Assembly: GCA_900049755.1 (NCBI GenBank)
Contig: LT160592.1
Span: 945,076-1,009,075, forward strand
Direction: 5' to 3'
Source: Corynebacterium provencense
Lineage (GTDB): Bacteria; Actinomycetota; Actinomycetes; Mycobacteriales; Mycobacteriaceae
DNA length: 64,000 nucleotides
A model generated the notes under the pieces. That model was not told the origin of the DNA. It ran no database searches and saw only the letters and a program-made list of their open reading frames with translations. Numbering within the stretch: position 1 is the stretch's first letter; every line of letters starts with the position of its first letter. The translations under genes were made by a program, and so were the position numbers. Shown here one piece after another: positions 7,908 through 15,666 of the stretch.

Positions 7908-8902
7908 TCCCCACGATCGGGTCGATGTTCAGTGGCTATGGGGGCCTGGACATGGCTGTCGAAGCGGTCACCGGCGCCCGACCCGCATGGTTCTGCGAGT
8001 GGGATGATGCTCCGTCCCGGATCCTCGCGCACCACTGGCCGCACGTGCCGAACCACCGGGATGTGACTGCCGTGGACTGGGATGCCCTCCCACCAGTCGA
8101 CATCATCACCGGCGGCTCGCCCTGCCAGGACCTCAGCCTCGCCGGTGCCCGCCGGGGCATGACCGACGGCACCCGCTCCAACCTGTGGGTGTCCATGCGA
8201 GAAGCAATCGCTATCATCCGTCCCCGCCTGGTGGTGTGGGAGAACGTGAAAGGGGCACTCAGTGCCGAAGCAATATCGGCGGCCGACGGCGACATGGGAC
8301 CCGGAACAGGACTTCTGGGTGGAGTCGGAGGACATCTTCGGGCTCTCGGTCGCGTACTCGGAGACCTTGCCACCCTCGGGTATGACGCGAGATGGACAAC
8401 TCTTCGAGCTTCCGACATCGGAGCCCCGCACCACCGGGAGCGGGTCTTCCTCATTGCTCACCCTGCCGACTCCGACAGCATCCGACGGGAAGCGGAACGA
8501 CTCGCCGGGGGACCGGCGCCGACGATCCCCGGGGATTACGACAGTGACAACGCATTGGCCTGGCCTGGTGGAGCCACCGACATCATGCGTGACGCCCACA
8601 GTAGGTGGGGGGACGCTGCCCCCGCGGTCCTCCGGTGGGCACTGATCCACGGGGAACCACCCCTCCCCACCCGCGACACGGTCACCCACCACGACCCGGA
8701 CCTGTGGGGCACCCGATTCCCCGAAGCCCGGGCCGAACTCGACCCCGCATGGGCTGAATGGATGATGGGCCTCCCCCCGGGGTGGGTCACCGGGGTGCCC
8801 GGCATCACCCGGGCACAACAGCTCAAAGCCATCGGCAACGGCGTCTGCCCCCAACAAGCAGCCGCCGCCCTCCGGCACCTCATCCTCCAGGAGACAGCAT
8901 GA
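7904..8902 (+). CDS. Phage DNA cytosine-5 methyltransferase
   Basis: The 332-residue product is an AdoMet-dependent C5 methyltransferase. Motif I is MFSGYGGLD (7-16), motif IV GSPCQDLS with catalytic Cys74, motif VI ENVKG (Glu113), motif VIII HHRERVFLIA (about 176-185) and the C-terminal KAIGNGVCPQQA (about 312-323). The target-recognition stretch between VIII and the end is short. No partner restriction gene is visible, so it is an orphan enzyme, probably protecting phage DNA from host restriction. Part of the gene also codes in another frame (entry at 8262). It overlaps the RusA gene by ATGA. Confidence 0.93.
   Translation: MIPTIGSMFSGYGGLDMAVEAVTGARPAWFCEWDDAPSRILAHHWPHVPNHRDVTAVDWDALPPVDIITGGSPCQDLSLAGARRGMTDGTRSNLWVSMREAIAIIRPRLVVWENVKGALSAEAISAADGDMGPGTGLLGGVGGHLRALGRVLGDLATLGYDARWTTLRASDIGAPHHRERVFLIAHPADSDSIRREAERLAGGPAPTIPGDYDSDNALAWPGGATDIMRDAHSRWGDAAPAVLRWALIHGEPPLPTRDTVTHHDPDLWGTRFPEARAELDPAWAEWMMGLPPGWVTGVPGITRAQQLKAIGNGVCPQQAAAALRHLILQETA
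8262..8645 (+). CDS. Nested overlapping frame inside methyltransferase gene
   Basis: A 127-codon frame (GTG start) lies wholly inside the methyltransferase gene in the +1 frame. Its product has a run of features I recognise from small phage proteins linked to cytosine methylases: a WDPEQDF start region, YSETLPPSGMTRDGQLFELP, then LPTPTASDGKRND. The same bases encode motif VIII in the main frame. This suggests dual coding, but part of the alternative-frame resemblance could be forced by conservation of the main frame. Function unknown; no clear ribosome site seen. Confidence 0.45.
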   Translation: MPKQYRRPTATWDPEQDFWVESEDIFGLSVAYSETLPPSGMTRDGQLFELPTSEPRTTGSGSSSLLTLPTPTASDGKRNDSPGDRRRRSPGITTVTTHWPGLVEPPTSCVTPTVGGGTLPPRSSGGH

Positions 8903-9303
8903 GTACTTTCCGCGTGTCCGGGGTGCCCGCACCCCAGGGCAGCAAAACCGGGTACATCCGCGGCGGCCGAGTCGTCCTCGTCGAATCATCGAAAAAGGTC
9001 AAACCCTGGCGCGTCGCCGTCGCCCAAGCCGCCACCCGAGCACACCTGCACACCGAACCGATCGACGGGCCCGTCGACGTGGGAGTCGAGTTCATCCTCC
9101 CCAGGCCCAAGTCCCTGCCGAAGCGGGTCGTGCACATGGTCCGCAAACCGGACCTGGACAAGTTGATCCGCTCCACCCTCGATGCCCTGTCGGGGGTCGC
9201 TTACGTCGACGACAACCGGGTCCGTGCGATCACTGCCGTCAAGCGCTACCAGACCCCCGGGGAAACACCCGGGGCCCTCATCACCGTCAAGGAGATTCAA
9301 TGA
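8899..9303 (+). CDS. rusA: RusA-type Holliday junction resolvase
   Basis: The 134-residue product matches RusA endonucleases, which cut four-way junctions formed during phage recombination and replication. Diagnostic acidic residues are in KPDLDKLIRSTLDAL (about 84-98) and YVDDNRV (about 102-108). The N-terminus FRVSGVPAPQGSK is also typical. It completes a recombination set with the exonuclease, annealing protein and SSB. Confidence 0.92.
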   Translation: MSTFRVSGVPAPQGSKTGYIRGGRVVLVESSKKVKPWRVAVAQAATRAHLHTEPIDGPVDVGVEFILPRPKSLPKRVVHMVRKPDLDKLIRSTLDALSGVAYVDDNRVRAITAVKRYQTPGETPGALITVKEIQ

Positions 9304-9491
9304 CCCGCCCCCGTGGCCGCCGGCGCATCACCTGCACCGAATGCGGCAAGGAGACCACCACCCGCCACCCCACGGACACTCGCTGCCTGCCATGCCGGGC
9401 AAAGGGCAAGAACCTTGCCGACAGGGTGCCGTTGGCACGCCGGTCGAAGCATGAGCTCGACTCGTGGCTGGCAGCAGGGGGAGCACGATGA
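9300..9491 (+). CDS. Small zinc-ribbon-like phage protein
   Basis: A 63-residue basic protein with two Cys pairs, CTEC (12-15) and CLPC (29-32), separated by 13 residues, as in a zinc ribbon. The remainder is a helical basic tail. Probably nucleic-acid or protein binding. It is joined to both neighbours by ATGA overlaps. Confidence 0.65.
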   Translation: MTRPRGRRRITCTECGKETTTRHPTDTRCLPCRAKGKNLADRVPLARRSKHELDSWLAAGGAR

Positions 9492-9682
9492 ACCGGCCGC
9501 CGACGGATTGCGGCAAGTGGCGTGTGAACGTGTTCCCGAGCGGGACCATGCAGCTAGATCGAACCGGTAGCTCGCTGTGCTTCCAGATCACAGACGAAGA
9601 CATTGAAGATCTCCTGTGCGTCCTGAGTGACCTGCAAGCGTTCAGGTGGGCCGAGGAACAGCGCTCGCGGGGTGCACGATGA
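9488..9682 (+). CDS. Hypothetical small phage protein
   Basis: The 64-residue product has a beta-rich start (WRVNVFPSGTMQLDRTG) and an acidic helix (DEDIEDLLCVLSDLQAF). No family recognised. The start at 9488 is set by the ATGA overlap with the zinc-ribbon gene. Confidence 0.55.
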   Translation: MNRPPTDCGKWRVNVFPSGTMQLDRTGSSLCFQITDEDIEDLLCVLSDLQAFRWAEEQRSRGAR

Positions 9683-9831
9683 CCGATCCCGTCCACGACA
9701 TCGTCCCCGAACCCCGCGACTTCCTGGTCCGCTTCGAAGTGCCCGTGTGCTGCCTGCACCGTGACGACGCCGTCACCTGCGCACTCCAGACCATCAACGA
9801 CGACCACCTGCTGGAAGTGATCGAACAATGA
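9679..9831 (+). CDS. Hypothetical small phage protein
   Basis: A 50-residue acidic protein (FLVRFEVPVCCLHRDDAVTC core) whose start and stop both overlap neighbours by ATGA. The reading frame is supported mainly by this coupling. Function unknown. Confidence 0.5.
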   Translation: MTDPVHDIVPEPRDFLVRFEVPVCCLHRDDAVTCALQTINDDHLLEVIEQ

Positions 9832-9947
9832 CCCGCCCACACTTCCGCCCGCAGCCTGTCCGCCGGCCCCGCTCGTGGCGTGCCCGGATCGCCCGCTGGC
9901 TCACCGGACACCCACGACACAGCACGTATCAGACCTGGAGGTACTGA
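9828..9947 (+). CDS. Very small arginine-rich phage protein
   Basis: A 39-residue frame starts at the ATG overlapping the preceding stop and ends at TGA 9945-9947, one base before the next gene's ATG. It is strongly basic (RRPRSWRARIARW) and could bind nucleic acid or membrane. Positional coupling is the main support. Confidence 0.4.
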   Translation: MTRPHFRPQPVRRPRSWRARIARWLTGHPRHSTYQTWRY

Positions 9948-9948
9948 C

Positions 9949-10605
9949 ATGACGAACCCCAGCCTCTTCGACCAGCCAGACACCATCACCGTCGGGCACA
10001 TCGCCGCGCTTTGGCGCAGGCACGGCTGCTTCGCGCAAGACCCCCAGGAGATCATCGACAAGGCGGCGCGGCTCGCTAACATCGACCCGCACGCGGCGGC
10101 CGAACTCATTGCAGACCATGACCCGCGTGTCATCACCCACGAGAACATCCCACAGTGCGCCGGCACGTCATCGTCGAAGAGCCGAGAAGACACTGTGCGG
10201 TCACTCGAGGAAGCGCTCGAGGATTCCGCAAGCATTCCACGGCTCTACCCGGAGCCAACCCTGGAGGACTGTATCCGCCTGTCGCAGGACCTCGAGAGTG
10301 AGGCTGGGAGGAGCTTGGCGTGGCTGCTGAACCGGTGGCCTCATGAGCGTCGAGTGTCGCAGGCTCCCGCGCTCGGCGTCCGTGACCCAGATGCGGCTGG
10401 TTCCACCTGCCTGCACATTGGCGCAGGAGTGGTTGACCGGGTGAGCACGATCTCAGTGTGGCCGTGGGCGGAGAAGGAGTCCGTTTCGGTCGGGGGTGTC
10501 ACTTCGGAGCAGCTGCTAGCGGCTGGCAGGTGGTTCCTCGGGAGGGCATCGGACATGACCATCGCAGCCGCCACCTACGCCGAGGAGCGCACCGATGACC
10601 AGTGA
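9949..10605 (+). CDS. Hypothetical phage protein
   Basis: A 218-residue product from ATG 9949, preceded by GGAGG. It seems to have two parts: an N-terminal acidic helical region and a C-terminal beta/helix region with GVTSEQLLAAGRWFLG. No motif recognised. It overlaps the next gene by 11 bases. Confidence 0.55.
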   Translation: MTNPSLFDQPDTITVGHIAALWRRHGCFAQDPQEIIDKAARLANIDPHAAAELIADHDPRVITHENIPQCAGTSSSKSREDTVRSLEEALEDSASIPRLYPEPTLEDCIRLSQDLESEAGRSLAWLLNRWPHERRVSQAPALGVRDPDAAGSTCLHIGAGVVDRVSTISVWPWAEKESVSVGGVTSEQLLAAGRWFLGRASDMTIAAATYAEERTDDQ

Positions 10606-10936
10606 GAAGCGACTGCGGGAAATCGTCGCTAGAGAGGCCACTCTCCGCCTGCCAGCCTTCGACATCCTGTGTGACAAGTACCCGGACCTTACGGGCGCTG
10701 ACTGGGACAGGGTCTACGACCTGCTCCGCACCTATCCGATCCTTGCCTTGCCCGTCCCGGACGAGAAGGGCCGATTCTTCCCGGAACACGACATTAACTA
10801 CGAATACGTACGCCGTTGTGTGACCGACGATCGGTATATCCGGTTCGACTTAGGGCTTGGCTTTATTATCTTGACCCGTGCCGAGGCTTTGGAGCTCGCC
10901 GGGATTCTCACCGCCGCCGCAATGGAGGAAGCATGA
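10595..10936 (+). CDS. Hypothetical phage protein
   Basis: A 113-residue acidic protein beginning inside the previous gene. Helical N-terminal half; the C-terminal half is beta-rich (RYIRFDLGLGFIILT) followed by a helix. It overlaps the next gene by ATGA. No family recognised. Confidence 0.5.
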   Translation: MTSEKRLREIVAREATLRLPAFDILCDKYPDLTGADWDRVYDLLRTYPILALPVPDEKGRFFPEHDINYEYVRRCVTDDRYIRFDLGLGFIILTRAEALELAGILTAAAMEEA

Positions 10937-11343
10937 GCAACGCAGAGATCGTGATCGTCCTCGCCGTCGGGTTGCTCGCACTCCTCGCCGTCGCGTGGTG
11001 TGTGGGAACCGGGCGGAGACTCGACGAGATGGAGACGAAAGAGGACGCGCTCAATACTGCCAGCTTCGAAGCCCGTCGTCTCGAAGAAGCGCTAAACGCG
11101 GTCTATAGAAGCATGGAAATTGATCGCAGGATTTACGACGAAGCGCTCGGACTTAAAAGGCCAATAACCGGCCTAATGCCCGCACTTGATCTGCCTGACG
11201 TGACACGCGTGTGCGTTGTGACAGAGAAAGAGCGCCGCGTACTCGACCATCGGGACGCCTACCCCAACGGTTGTGAAGTCCACATCCAAGACGAAGGTCG
11301 AACCATCAAAATCCTTCCCCGACAGGAGACCACCAATGACTGA
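10933..11343 (+). CDS. Single-pass membrane phage protein with coiled coil
   Basis: The 136-residue product starts with one hydrophobic segment (IVIVLAVGLLALLAVAWCV, residues 6-24), followed by a charged helix (about 30-75) and a small beta domain. A short outside/inside anchor with a cytoplasmic coiled coil is likely. The codon choice and AT content in 11090-11200 differ slightly from neighbours, suggesting recent acquisition. Function unknown. Confidence 0.55.
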   Translation: MSNAEIVIVLAVGLLALLAVAWCVGTGRRLDEMETKEDALNTASFEARRLEEALNAVYRSMEIDRRIYDEALGLKRPITGLMPALDLPDVTRVCVVTEKERRVLDHRDAYPNGCEVHIQDEGRTIKILPRQETTND

Positions 11344-12313
11344 CATCACCGACCCGCAGGCTAAGTTCCTGACTGCGTTCGCGAGAGGGGTGGCAGCCCG
11401 CCCCGGGAGTTACAGCGACGACCTCGTAGAATCCGCTAAGGCCGTTCTCGCCACCGTGGACGACCCGGCCTCCACACTCGTGGGAGAGCTGCGGGGGTGG
11501 GAGAGAATCTTCCGCGATGAAGGCAGGTCTGTAGATGCGAGATCGATGCAGGACCTTGCCGTCCTCGCCGAGCAGGTCGAGCAGGAACGGGACGAAGCCC
11601 GTGCTGCTGCCAAGACCTGGCAGGAGCAGGACGAGAATGACTGCGAAATGTACTCGGAAGATGTCGCAGATCTCCTCGTCACTCTTGCCGAGACCCGCGC
11701 CGAGGTGGAACGGTGGAAGAAGGCAGAGCGTGAAGCGAGCGAAGAACGCGATGACGCCGAAGCTGAGGTGGAGCAGCTGAGAGCAGCCCGCGAACGGCTA
11801 AACGCCGAGGTGGAACGACTCACCGCTGAGCAGGCTTACTGGAAGGAGTACGCGCTCGAACGACAGCGCGTGGTAGAACGGCTCGTCGCCGGAGGAAACG
11901 CGGCAACTATTGCATCCGAGGCAAATGTTGCCCCTGACCAGCAGGCGAACCCCGACCCTGCCGACGTACCGTCCGGGGAACCGTGGATCGTGGAGGTTGA
12001 CGGAGAACGGCGGACTGCCGTGAGGGCCGCGCAGTACCACAGGCCTTGGAGCACTTTCAGAGAAGCCGGATCCGTGGTCTTTGAGAAAGACCCCGAAATC
12101 ACCCTGGTGTCTCGCTTTGTCCCGGCCCCGCGTGTCATCACCGACTCCGAGGAGCTCGAGCAGCTCGCCGCAACCAGCATCATCCGCGATGGCCGCGGCT
12201 GGCCCGGAGGAATCACCGACCAGGGTGTGACCATGATCAACGGGGCCTGCCTCAGCGACGAAGAAGTCCTCAGCCACGGCCCCGTCACTGTCCTGTGGGA
12301 GGCAGAGTCATGA
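11336..12313 (+). CDS. Coiled-coil phage protein
   Basis: The 325-residue product has a long coiled coil (about residues 75-175, heptads such as EVEQLRAARERLNAEVERLT), then a linker and a C-terminal globular domain (about 215-325) with PWIVEVDGERRTAVRAA. The architecture suggests an oligomeric scaffold or DNA-associated protein; no known family seen. It starts 8 bases inside the previous gene and overlaps the phosphoesterase gene by ATGA. Confidence 0.55.
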   Translation: MTDITDPQAKFLTAFARGVAARPGSYSDDLVESAKAVLATVDDPASTLVGELRGWERIFRDEGRSVDARSMQDLAVLAEQVEQERDEARAAAKTWQEQDENDCEMYSEDVADLLVTLAETRAEVERWKKAEREASEERDDAEAEVEQLRAARERLNAEVERLTAEQAYWKEYALERQRVVERLVAGGNAATIASEANVAPDQQANPDPADVPSGEPWIVEVDGERRTAVRAAQYHRPWSTFREAGSVVFEKDPEITLVSRFVPAPRVITDSEELEQLAATSIIRDGRGWPGGITDQGVTMINGACLSDEEVLSHGPVTVLWEAES

Positions 12314-12933
12314 GAGACTTCCTCACCGCCGACCTGCACATGGGACACGAAGCCGTCGCGAAACTCCGCGGCTTCACCACCTCCGAAGAACACGACCAGA
12401 CCGTGTGGGACCACATCCGGAACACCGTTCCCCACGATTCTCGACTGTGGGTCCTCGGAGACCTCGTATCCGGGTGGGACACCCCGGAGCGAGAGATCGA
12501 AACAATCCGCAGTTTCGCCGAACGCCTCGACGAGTGCGGGATCGAACTTCACGTCATCACCGGGAATCATGACTGCGTCAACCCGTCCCGGTCGAAAGCG
12601 GCCCGACACCTATGGAGCTACAGCCGAGTCGTCGACAGTGTCGCATCGACCGGGACGATGAAGATCGCCGGCCACCGGTGCATCCTCTCGCACTACCCGT
12701 ACGAGGGCGATCACAAAGCCGAGGACCGGGACGTGCAGTGGCGACCCCGGGACCTCGGGGAGCCGATCATCCACGGGCACACACACGCGACCGACCCCGT
12801 GTCCTGGTCGTCGACGGGGACACTCCAGCTGTGCGTCAGCCTCGACGCCTGGGACCTCCACCCCGTCCCGAAAGACGCCCTCGCGTACATCATCGGCCGC
12901 CACCGCACGGCCCGGGAAGAGACCGAAGAATGA
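12310..12933 (+). CDS. Phage calcineurin-like metallophosphoesterase
   Basis: A 207-residue product with the ordered metal-binding motifs of calcineurin-like phosphoesterases: TADLHMGH (6-13, D-x-H), LGDLVSGW (GD), ITGNHD (GNHD near 83-88), LSHYP and HGHTH (GHxH). Two-metal hydrolysis of a phosphoester is expected; the substrate cannot be told from the sequence. Coupled to both neighbours by ATGA. Confidence 0.88.
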   Translation: MRDFLTADLHMGHEAVAKLRGFTTSEEHDQTVWDHIRNTVPHDSRLWVLGDLVSGWDTPEREIETIRSFAERLDECGIELHVITGNHDCVNPSRSKAARHLWSYSRVVDSVASTGTMKIAGHRCILSHYPYEGDHKAEDRDVQWRPRDLGEPIIHGHTHATDPVSWSSTGTLQLCVSLDAWDLHPVPKDALAYIIGRHRTAREETEE

Positions 12934-13157
12934 AACGGCCAAGCCCGGACACCATCATGAGCTACCTGACCACCGTCGCCCTGTTGATGTCACTCGCCCA
13001 GATCATCAATGGAAGTGAGGACATCGCCCACGGAATCATCTTCGGGGGCATCCTCTTCATCTCCGCAGCTGTCCGTGGAGCACAGGTGGAACGGAACAGT
13101 GGGGTCTACGCAAAGTTCATGACAGACATGACGAGGACCAAGGAGGCGGAGGAATGA
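12930..13157 (+). CDS. Small phage membrane protein
   Basis: A 75-residue product with two hydrophobic segments (TTVALLMSLAQII and GIIFGGILFISAAV) joined by a short acidic loop, and a charged C-terminus. Probably a membrane hairpin. Start fixed by ATGA overlap with the phosphoesterase gene. Confidence 0.55.
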   Translation: MKRPSPDTIMSYLTTVALLMSLAQIINGSEDIAHGIIFGGILFISAAVRGAQVERNSGVYAKFMTDMTRTKEAEE

Positions 13158-13222
13158 CACACTCGCCAACCACCACAGCCCCGCCACCGTGCGGGGCTTC
13201 ACTCATTCAGGAGGAAAAATGA
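13154..13222 (+). other. Possible 22-codon ORF containing a hairpin
   Basis: ATG 13154 overlaps the preceding stop and its TGA (13220-13222) overlaps the next start, so the frame would bridge the gap perfectly. It is spanned by a hairpin, AGCCCCGC (13177-13184) pairing with GCGGGGCT (13191-13198), with no T-run after it. It could be a leader peptide, a processing hairpin, or chance. Confidence 0.3.
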
Positions 13223-13386
13223 TCAAGGGACACATCACCAGAATCATGGAAAGCTCAAGCGTCCGAATCAACAGCGCCGTTCCAGTCATCGCCAGCGTGG
13301 AACTCACCGTAGATATCAGCGCCGACAACCTCTCCCACATTGACATCAGCCGACCGGTCACCATCACCCAGGAGGCAGACCAGTGA
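13219..13386 (+). CDS. Hypothetical small phage protein
   Basis: A 55-residue product from ATG 13219 with a strong CAGGAGGAAAA ribosome site. The short beta-rich sequence (SVRINSAVPVIASVELTVDI) suggests a small beta barrel or sheet. No family recognised. Overlaps the next gene by GTGA. Confidence 0.55.
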   Translation: MIKGHITRIMESSSVRINSAVPVIASVELTVDISADNLSHIDISRPVTITQEADQ

Positions 13387-13574
13387 TCCCAGGACAGTTC
13401 GGTATCAGCCCCGAAGACGAAGCCAGATCAGAACAGCGCGTATTCACCGCCGTGTTCTCCACCGCGGTCGCCGGCTTCTACCACGGTCTCCGGGAGGAGA
13501 ACATGGACCGGCATGACGCCCTGGACCTCACCGGACGGTTCATCCACACCATGCTCACCAAGGACCAGAAATGA
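13383..13574 (+). CDS. Hypothetical small phage protein
   Basis: A 63-residue helical protein from GTG 13383; the core FTAVFSTAVAGFYHGLREEN looks amphipathic. Coupled on both sides by four-base overlaps. Function unknown. Confidence 0.5.
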   Translation: MIPGQFGISPEDEARSEQRVFTAVFSTAVAGFYHGLREENMDRHDALDLTGRFIHTMLTKDQK

Positions 13575-13807
13575 CCGAGGACGAATCGCTCATGAGGCTC
13601 ACCCCCATTGCAATGAGCTTGGCCCGCGTGAGGCAGTCCGCTTCGCGACACATGGTGGCGAGAGCGGCCGACGAAATCGTCCAAGCTGCCCTAAACCCGA
13701 GGACATGCCCTGCGGATTGGCCTGAAGACGTGCAGGAATCCGCTCGCCGAGCGCACCACCGTATCTCCAGACGTGCTGAGCGAGCTCTTCTGGGAGGGGC
13801 ACAGTGA
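13571..13807 (+). CDS. Hypothetical small phage protein
   Basis: A 78-residue, Arg/Ala-rich helical protein coupled by ATGA to its upstream neighbour and by GTGA to the next gene. No motif recognised. Confidence 0.5.
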   Translation: MTEDESLMRLTPIAMSLARVRQSASRHMVARAADEIVQAALNPRTCPADWPEDVQESARRAHHRISRRAERALLGGAQ

Positions 13808-14004
13808 GACCGAAGACCTACATGACCATCACCGAGATCCGAGACGCACTCACCGACATTATCGACGGCATGACCCCAGACGACAGAAGGCGAGAATGCT
13901 CACTCATCTGCGGCGGCAGACCGATCAGGGACATCGTCCTGGTGGAGGAATCCATCTGGTCAGGGGACAGCACCGGCGGATCAACCCACGTGGAGGGACG
14001 ATGA
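13804..14004 (+). CDS. Hypothetical small phage protein
   Basis: A 66-residue product from GTG 13804. It has an N-terminal helix (TEIRDALTDIIDGM) and a short beta region. Overlaps the following gene by ATGA. Function unknown. Confidence 0.5.
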   Translation: MRPKTYMTITEIRDALTDIIDGMTPDDRRRECSLICGGRPIRDIVLVEESIWSGDSTGGSTHVEGR

Positions 14005-14558
14005 CCACTGAGCCCGAAGCCCACGCTTTCCTCACCGACCTGCACCGCCTCGCCCAAGCCCTCGACCAAGCAGTCCTCGACTCCGGCATGCCCGCCCCCT
14101 CAGGCGACAACGCCGGATGCGCACCCGTCGGACCGAAATCGAAACTGCCCTGCTCCACCAACCTCATCGACCAGCAGGCGGATCTCACCGCCCGCGTCCA
14201 ACCGATCTGCGCGAACCTCGCCATGGACCTCACCATCCACGGCCGCCCGTTCGGAGCACCGGACCTCGCCCCATGGGTCGCATGGCTCCGCCGGCACCGT
14301 GTCGACCTCATCGCCCGGGACTGGTGGACCGACTCCGAGGACGAACTCCGCCGCGTCCACCGCGAACTCGCAGACCAGTTCGAACCACCAGAACCCGACC
14401 GGCCGAAACTGCCCGACTTCGCCACCATCGAAGAGCTCGCCACCGCCACCGGGAAGTCAGTGCAGGCGATGTACAAGTGGTGCCAGCGCAACCGAGTGGA
14501 GCACTTCACGATCGGTGGGGTGAAGCACTTCAAGACGAGCACGGTTATCGACCACTAG
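14001..14558 (+). CDS. Phage protein with C-terminal excisionase-like DNA-binding domain
   Basis: A 185-residue product from ATG 14001. Residues about 138-183 (FATIEELATATGKSVQAMYK, then a basic turn and IGGVKHFKTSTV) match the MerR/excisionase-type winged helix that reads a short DNA site. The N-terminal 130 residues are acidic and helical. As the last gene before the packaging module it is a candidate late regulator; that role is an inference from position. Confidence 0.65.
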   Translation: MTTEPEAHAFLTDLHRLAQALDQAVLDSGMPAPSGDNAGCAPVGPKSKLPCSTNLIDQQADLTARVQPICANLAMDLTIHGRPFGAPDLAPWVAWLRRHRVDLIARDWWTDSEDELRRVHRELADQFEPPEPDRPKLPDFATIEELATATGKSVQAMYKWCQRNRVEHFTIGGVKHFKTSTVIDH

Positions 14559-14977
14559 ACCGAATGTCCAAATGTGTGGTAGGCTTACGCCTGAGCGATC
14601 CGCGACCCCGGGCGTCTTTCCCCACAAGGGAGGCGCACCGGGGTTTTCGCATGCGCTCATCCCGGCTGGTCTGTCCGGGAGGTGACACGCTCGGGGGCTC
14701 GTCGCGTCACCAGTCATGGTGGAACACCCCGGGACAGGGCAGTGGCCATTCACACCCTGCCCCGGGCACACCACACACGGGTCGTGATCCGGCGATCACC
14801 GCAGCAGCCCCACCCGGGCACAAGGCACACCCCTCCACACGCCGCCCGCTGCGCAGCCTGGACCAACACCAGGACGACCCACCACGCTCTCGAACACTCG
14901 AGGGCACCCTGACCGCACCGCCGACTACTGTCACACCGCCGGGGCAACACCGCCCCGCACAACAGACAGGAGCGCCT
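14559..14977 (+). other. Gene-free leader between early and late regions
   Basis: No convincing gene. It holds a terminator (14605-14647), a TAGGCT -10-like hexamer just after the early operon, and a CCCGGG...CCCGGG inverted repeat around 14729-14766 with further pairing inside. This looks like the early/late control region, with promoter and structured leader RNA. Confidence 0.4.
14605..14647 (+). terminator. Terminator ending the early operon
   Basis: ACCCCGG (14605-14611) pairs with CCGGGGT (14638-14644), enclosing an inner GCG...CGC stem with CTTTCCC/GGGAGG pairing, and is followed by TTTT. Confidence 0.65.
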
Positions 14978-15160
14978 ATGGCGAAGATCAACAAGAAAGC
15001 GATCGAGGATGCGTTCGGAGGAATCGGCGGAGACATCCCACTGGGAAAGACCCCCGAGGAAACCGCGAAGGCGATCGCCGACAACCTGAAGAGCTCAGGT
15101 GTGAATCCGGATATGAACGCGATCCGGCAAGTCGCCCGAGACGCGCACAAGCGTAAGTAG
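14978..15160 (+). CDS. Small phage protein before the packaging module
   Basis: A 60-residue basic protein from ATG 14978 with an ACAGGAG ribosome site. It is helical, with an acidic middle (PEETAKAIADNLKSSG) and a Lys-rich end. It is flanked by terminators on both sides, so it is its own transcription unit. Function unknown. Confidence 0.6.
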   Translation: MAKINKKAIEDAFGGIGGDIPLGKTPEETAKAIADNLKSSGVNPDMNAIRQVARDAHKRK

Positions 15161-15170
15161 TGGCGCCGCA

Positions 15171-15206
15171 AGCCCCTCCACTCTCACCAGAGTGCGAGGG
15201 GCTTCG
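15171..15206 (+). terminator. Terminator downstream of small gene
   Basis: AGCCCCTC (15171-15178) pairs with GAGGGGCT (15196-15203), with CACTCT/AGAGTG pairing inside, followed by TTCGTC. Strong hairpin, weak T-run. Confidence 0.55.
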
Positions 15207-15246
15207 TCATGCCCAGCTCACCCGACCGCATGGGAGGTGACCAACG

Positions 15247-15627
15247 ATGGCACACCGCACCACCACCCAAGCCGGACTCGGATGGACCCACCAACAAACC
15301 AGAGACCGCCTCCTCCGACGCCTCAAACCCGGAGACACCTGCTGGTGGTGCGGACGCCCCATGGACCGAACCCACGCACTCGACGCAGACCATTCCACCA
15401 GCCGCTCCCACGGAGGACAACACGCAGACCGCCTCCTCCACGCACGCTGCAACCGCCAACGCGGCACCGGAGACCAAGACAACCGCAGACCAGCCCTCCA
15501 CACACCCAACACCCTCCCCGCCCTCCCCATACGACTCACCACAGGAGAGGACGACCCCCGATGGCCCCCACCACCCACACCAGGGCCCGACACCACCTTC
15601 GACTGGGGAAACGTCAGCGTCTCATAA
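15247..15627 (+). CDS. HNH endonuclease of the packaging module
   Basis: A 126-residue product from ATG 15247 with a GGAGGT ribosome site. The HNH core is CWWC (32-35), DADHSTSRSHGG (47-58) and ARCNRQRG (about 66-73). HNH proteins beside terminase genes stimulate cleavage at the cos site by the terminase complex in HK97-type phages. The C-terminal 45 residues are Pro-rich and probably disordered. Confidence 0.88.
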   Translation: MAHRTTTQAGLGWTHQQTRDRLLRRLKPGDTCWWCGRPMDRTHALDADHSTSRSHGGQHADRLLHARCNRQRGTGDQDNRRPALHTPNTLPALPIRLTTGEDDPRWPPPPTPGPDTTFDWGNVSVS

Positions 15628-15666
15628 CGTGAGACACCCGCCCCCCGAAAATCCTGGAGGCATGCC

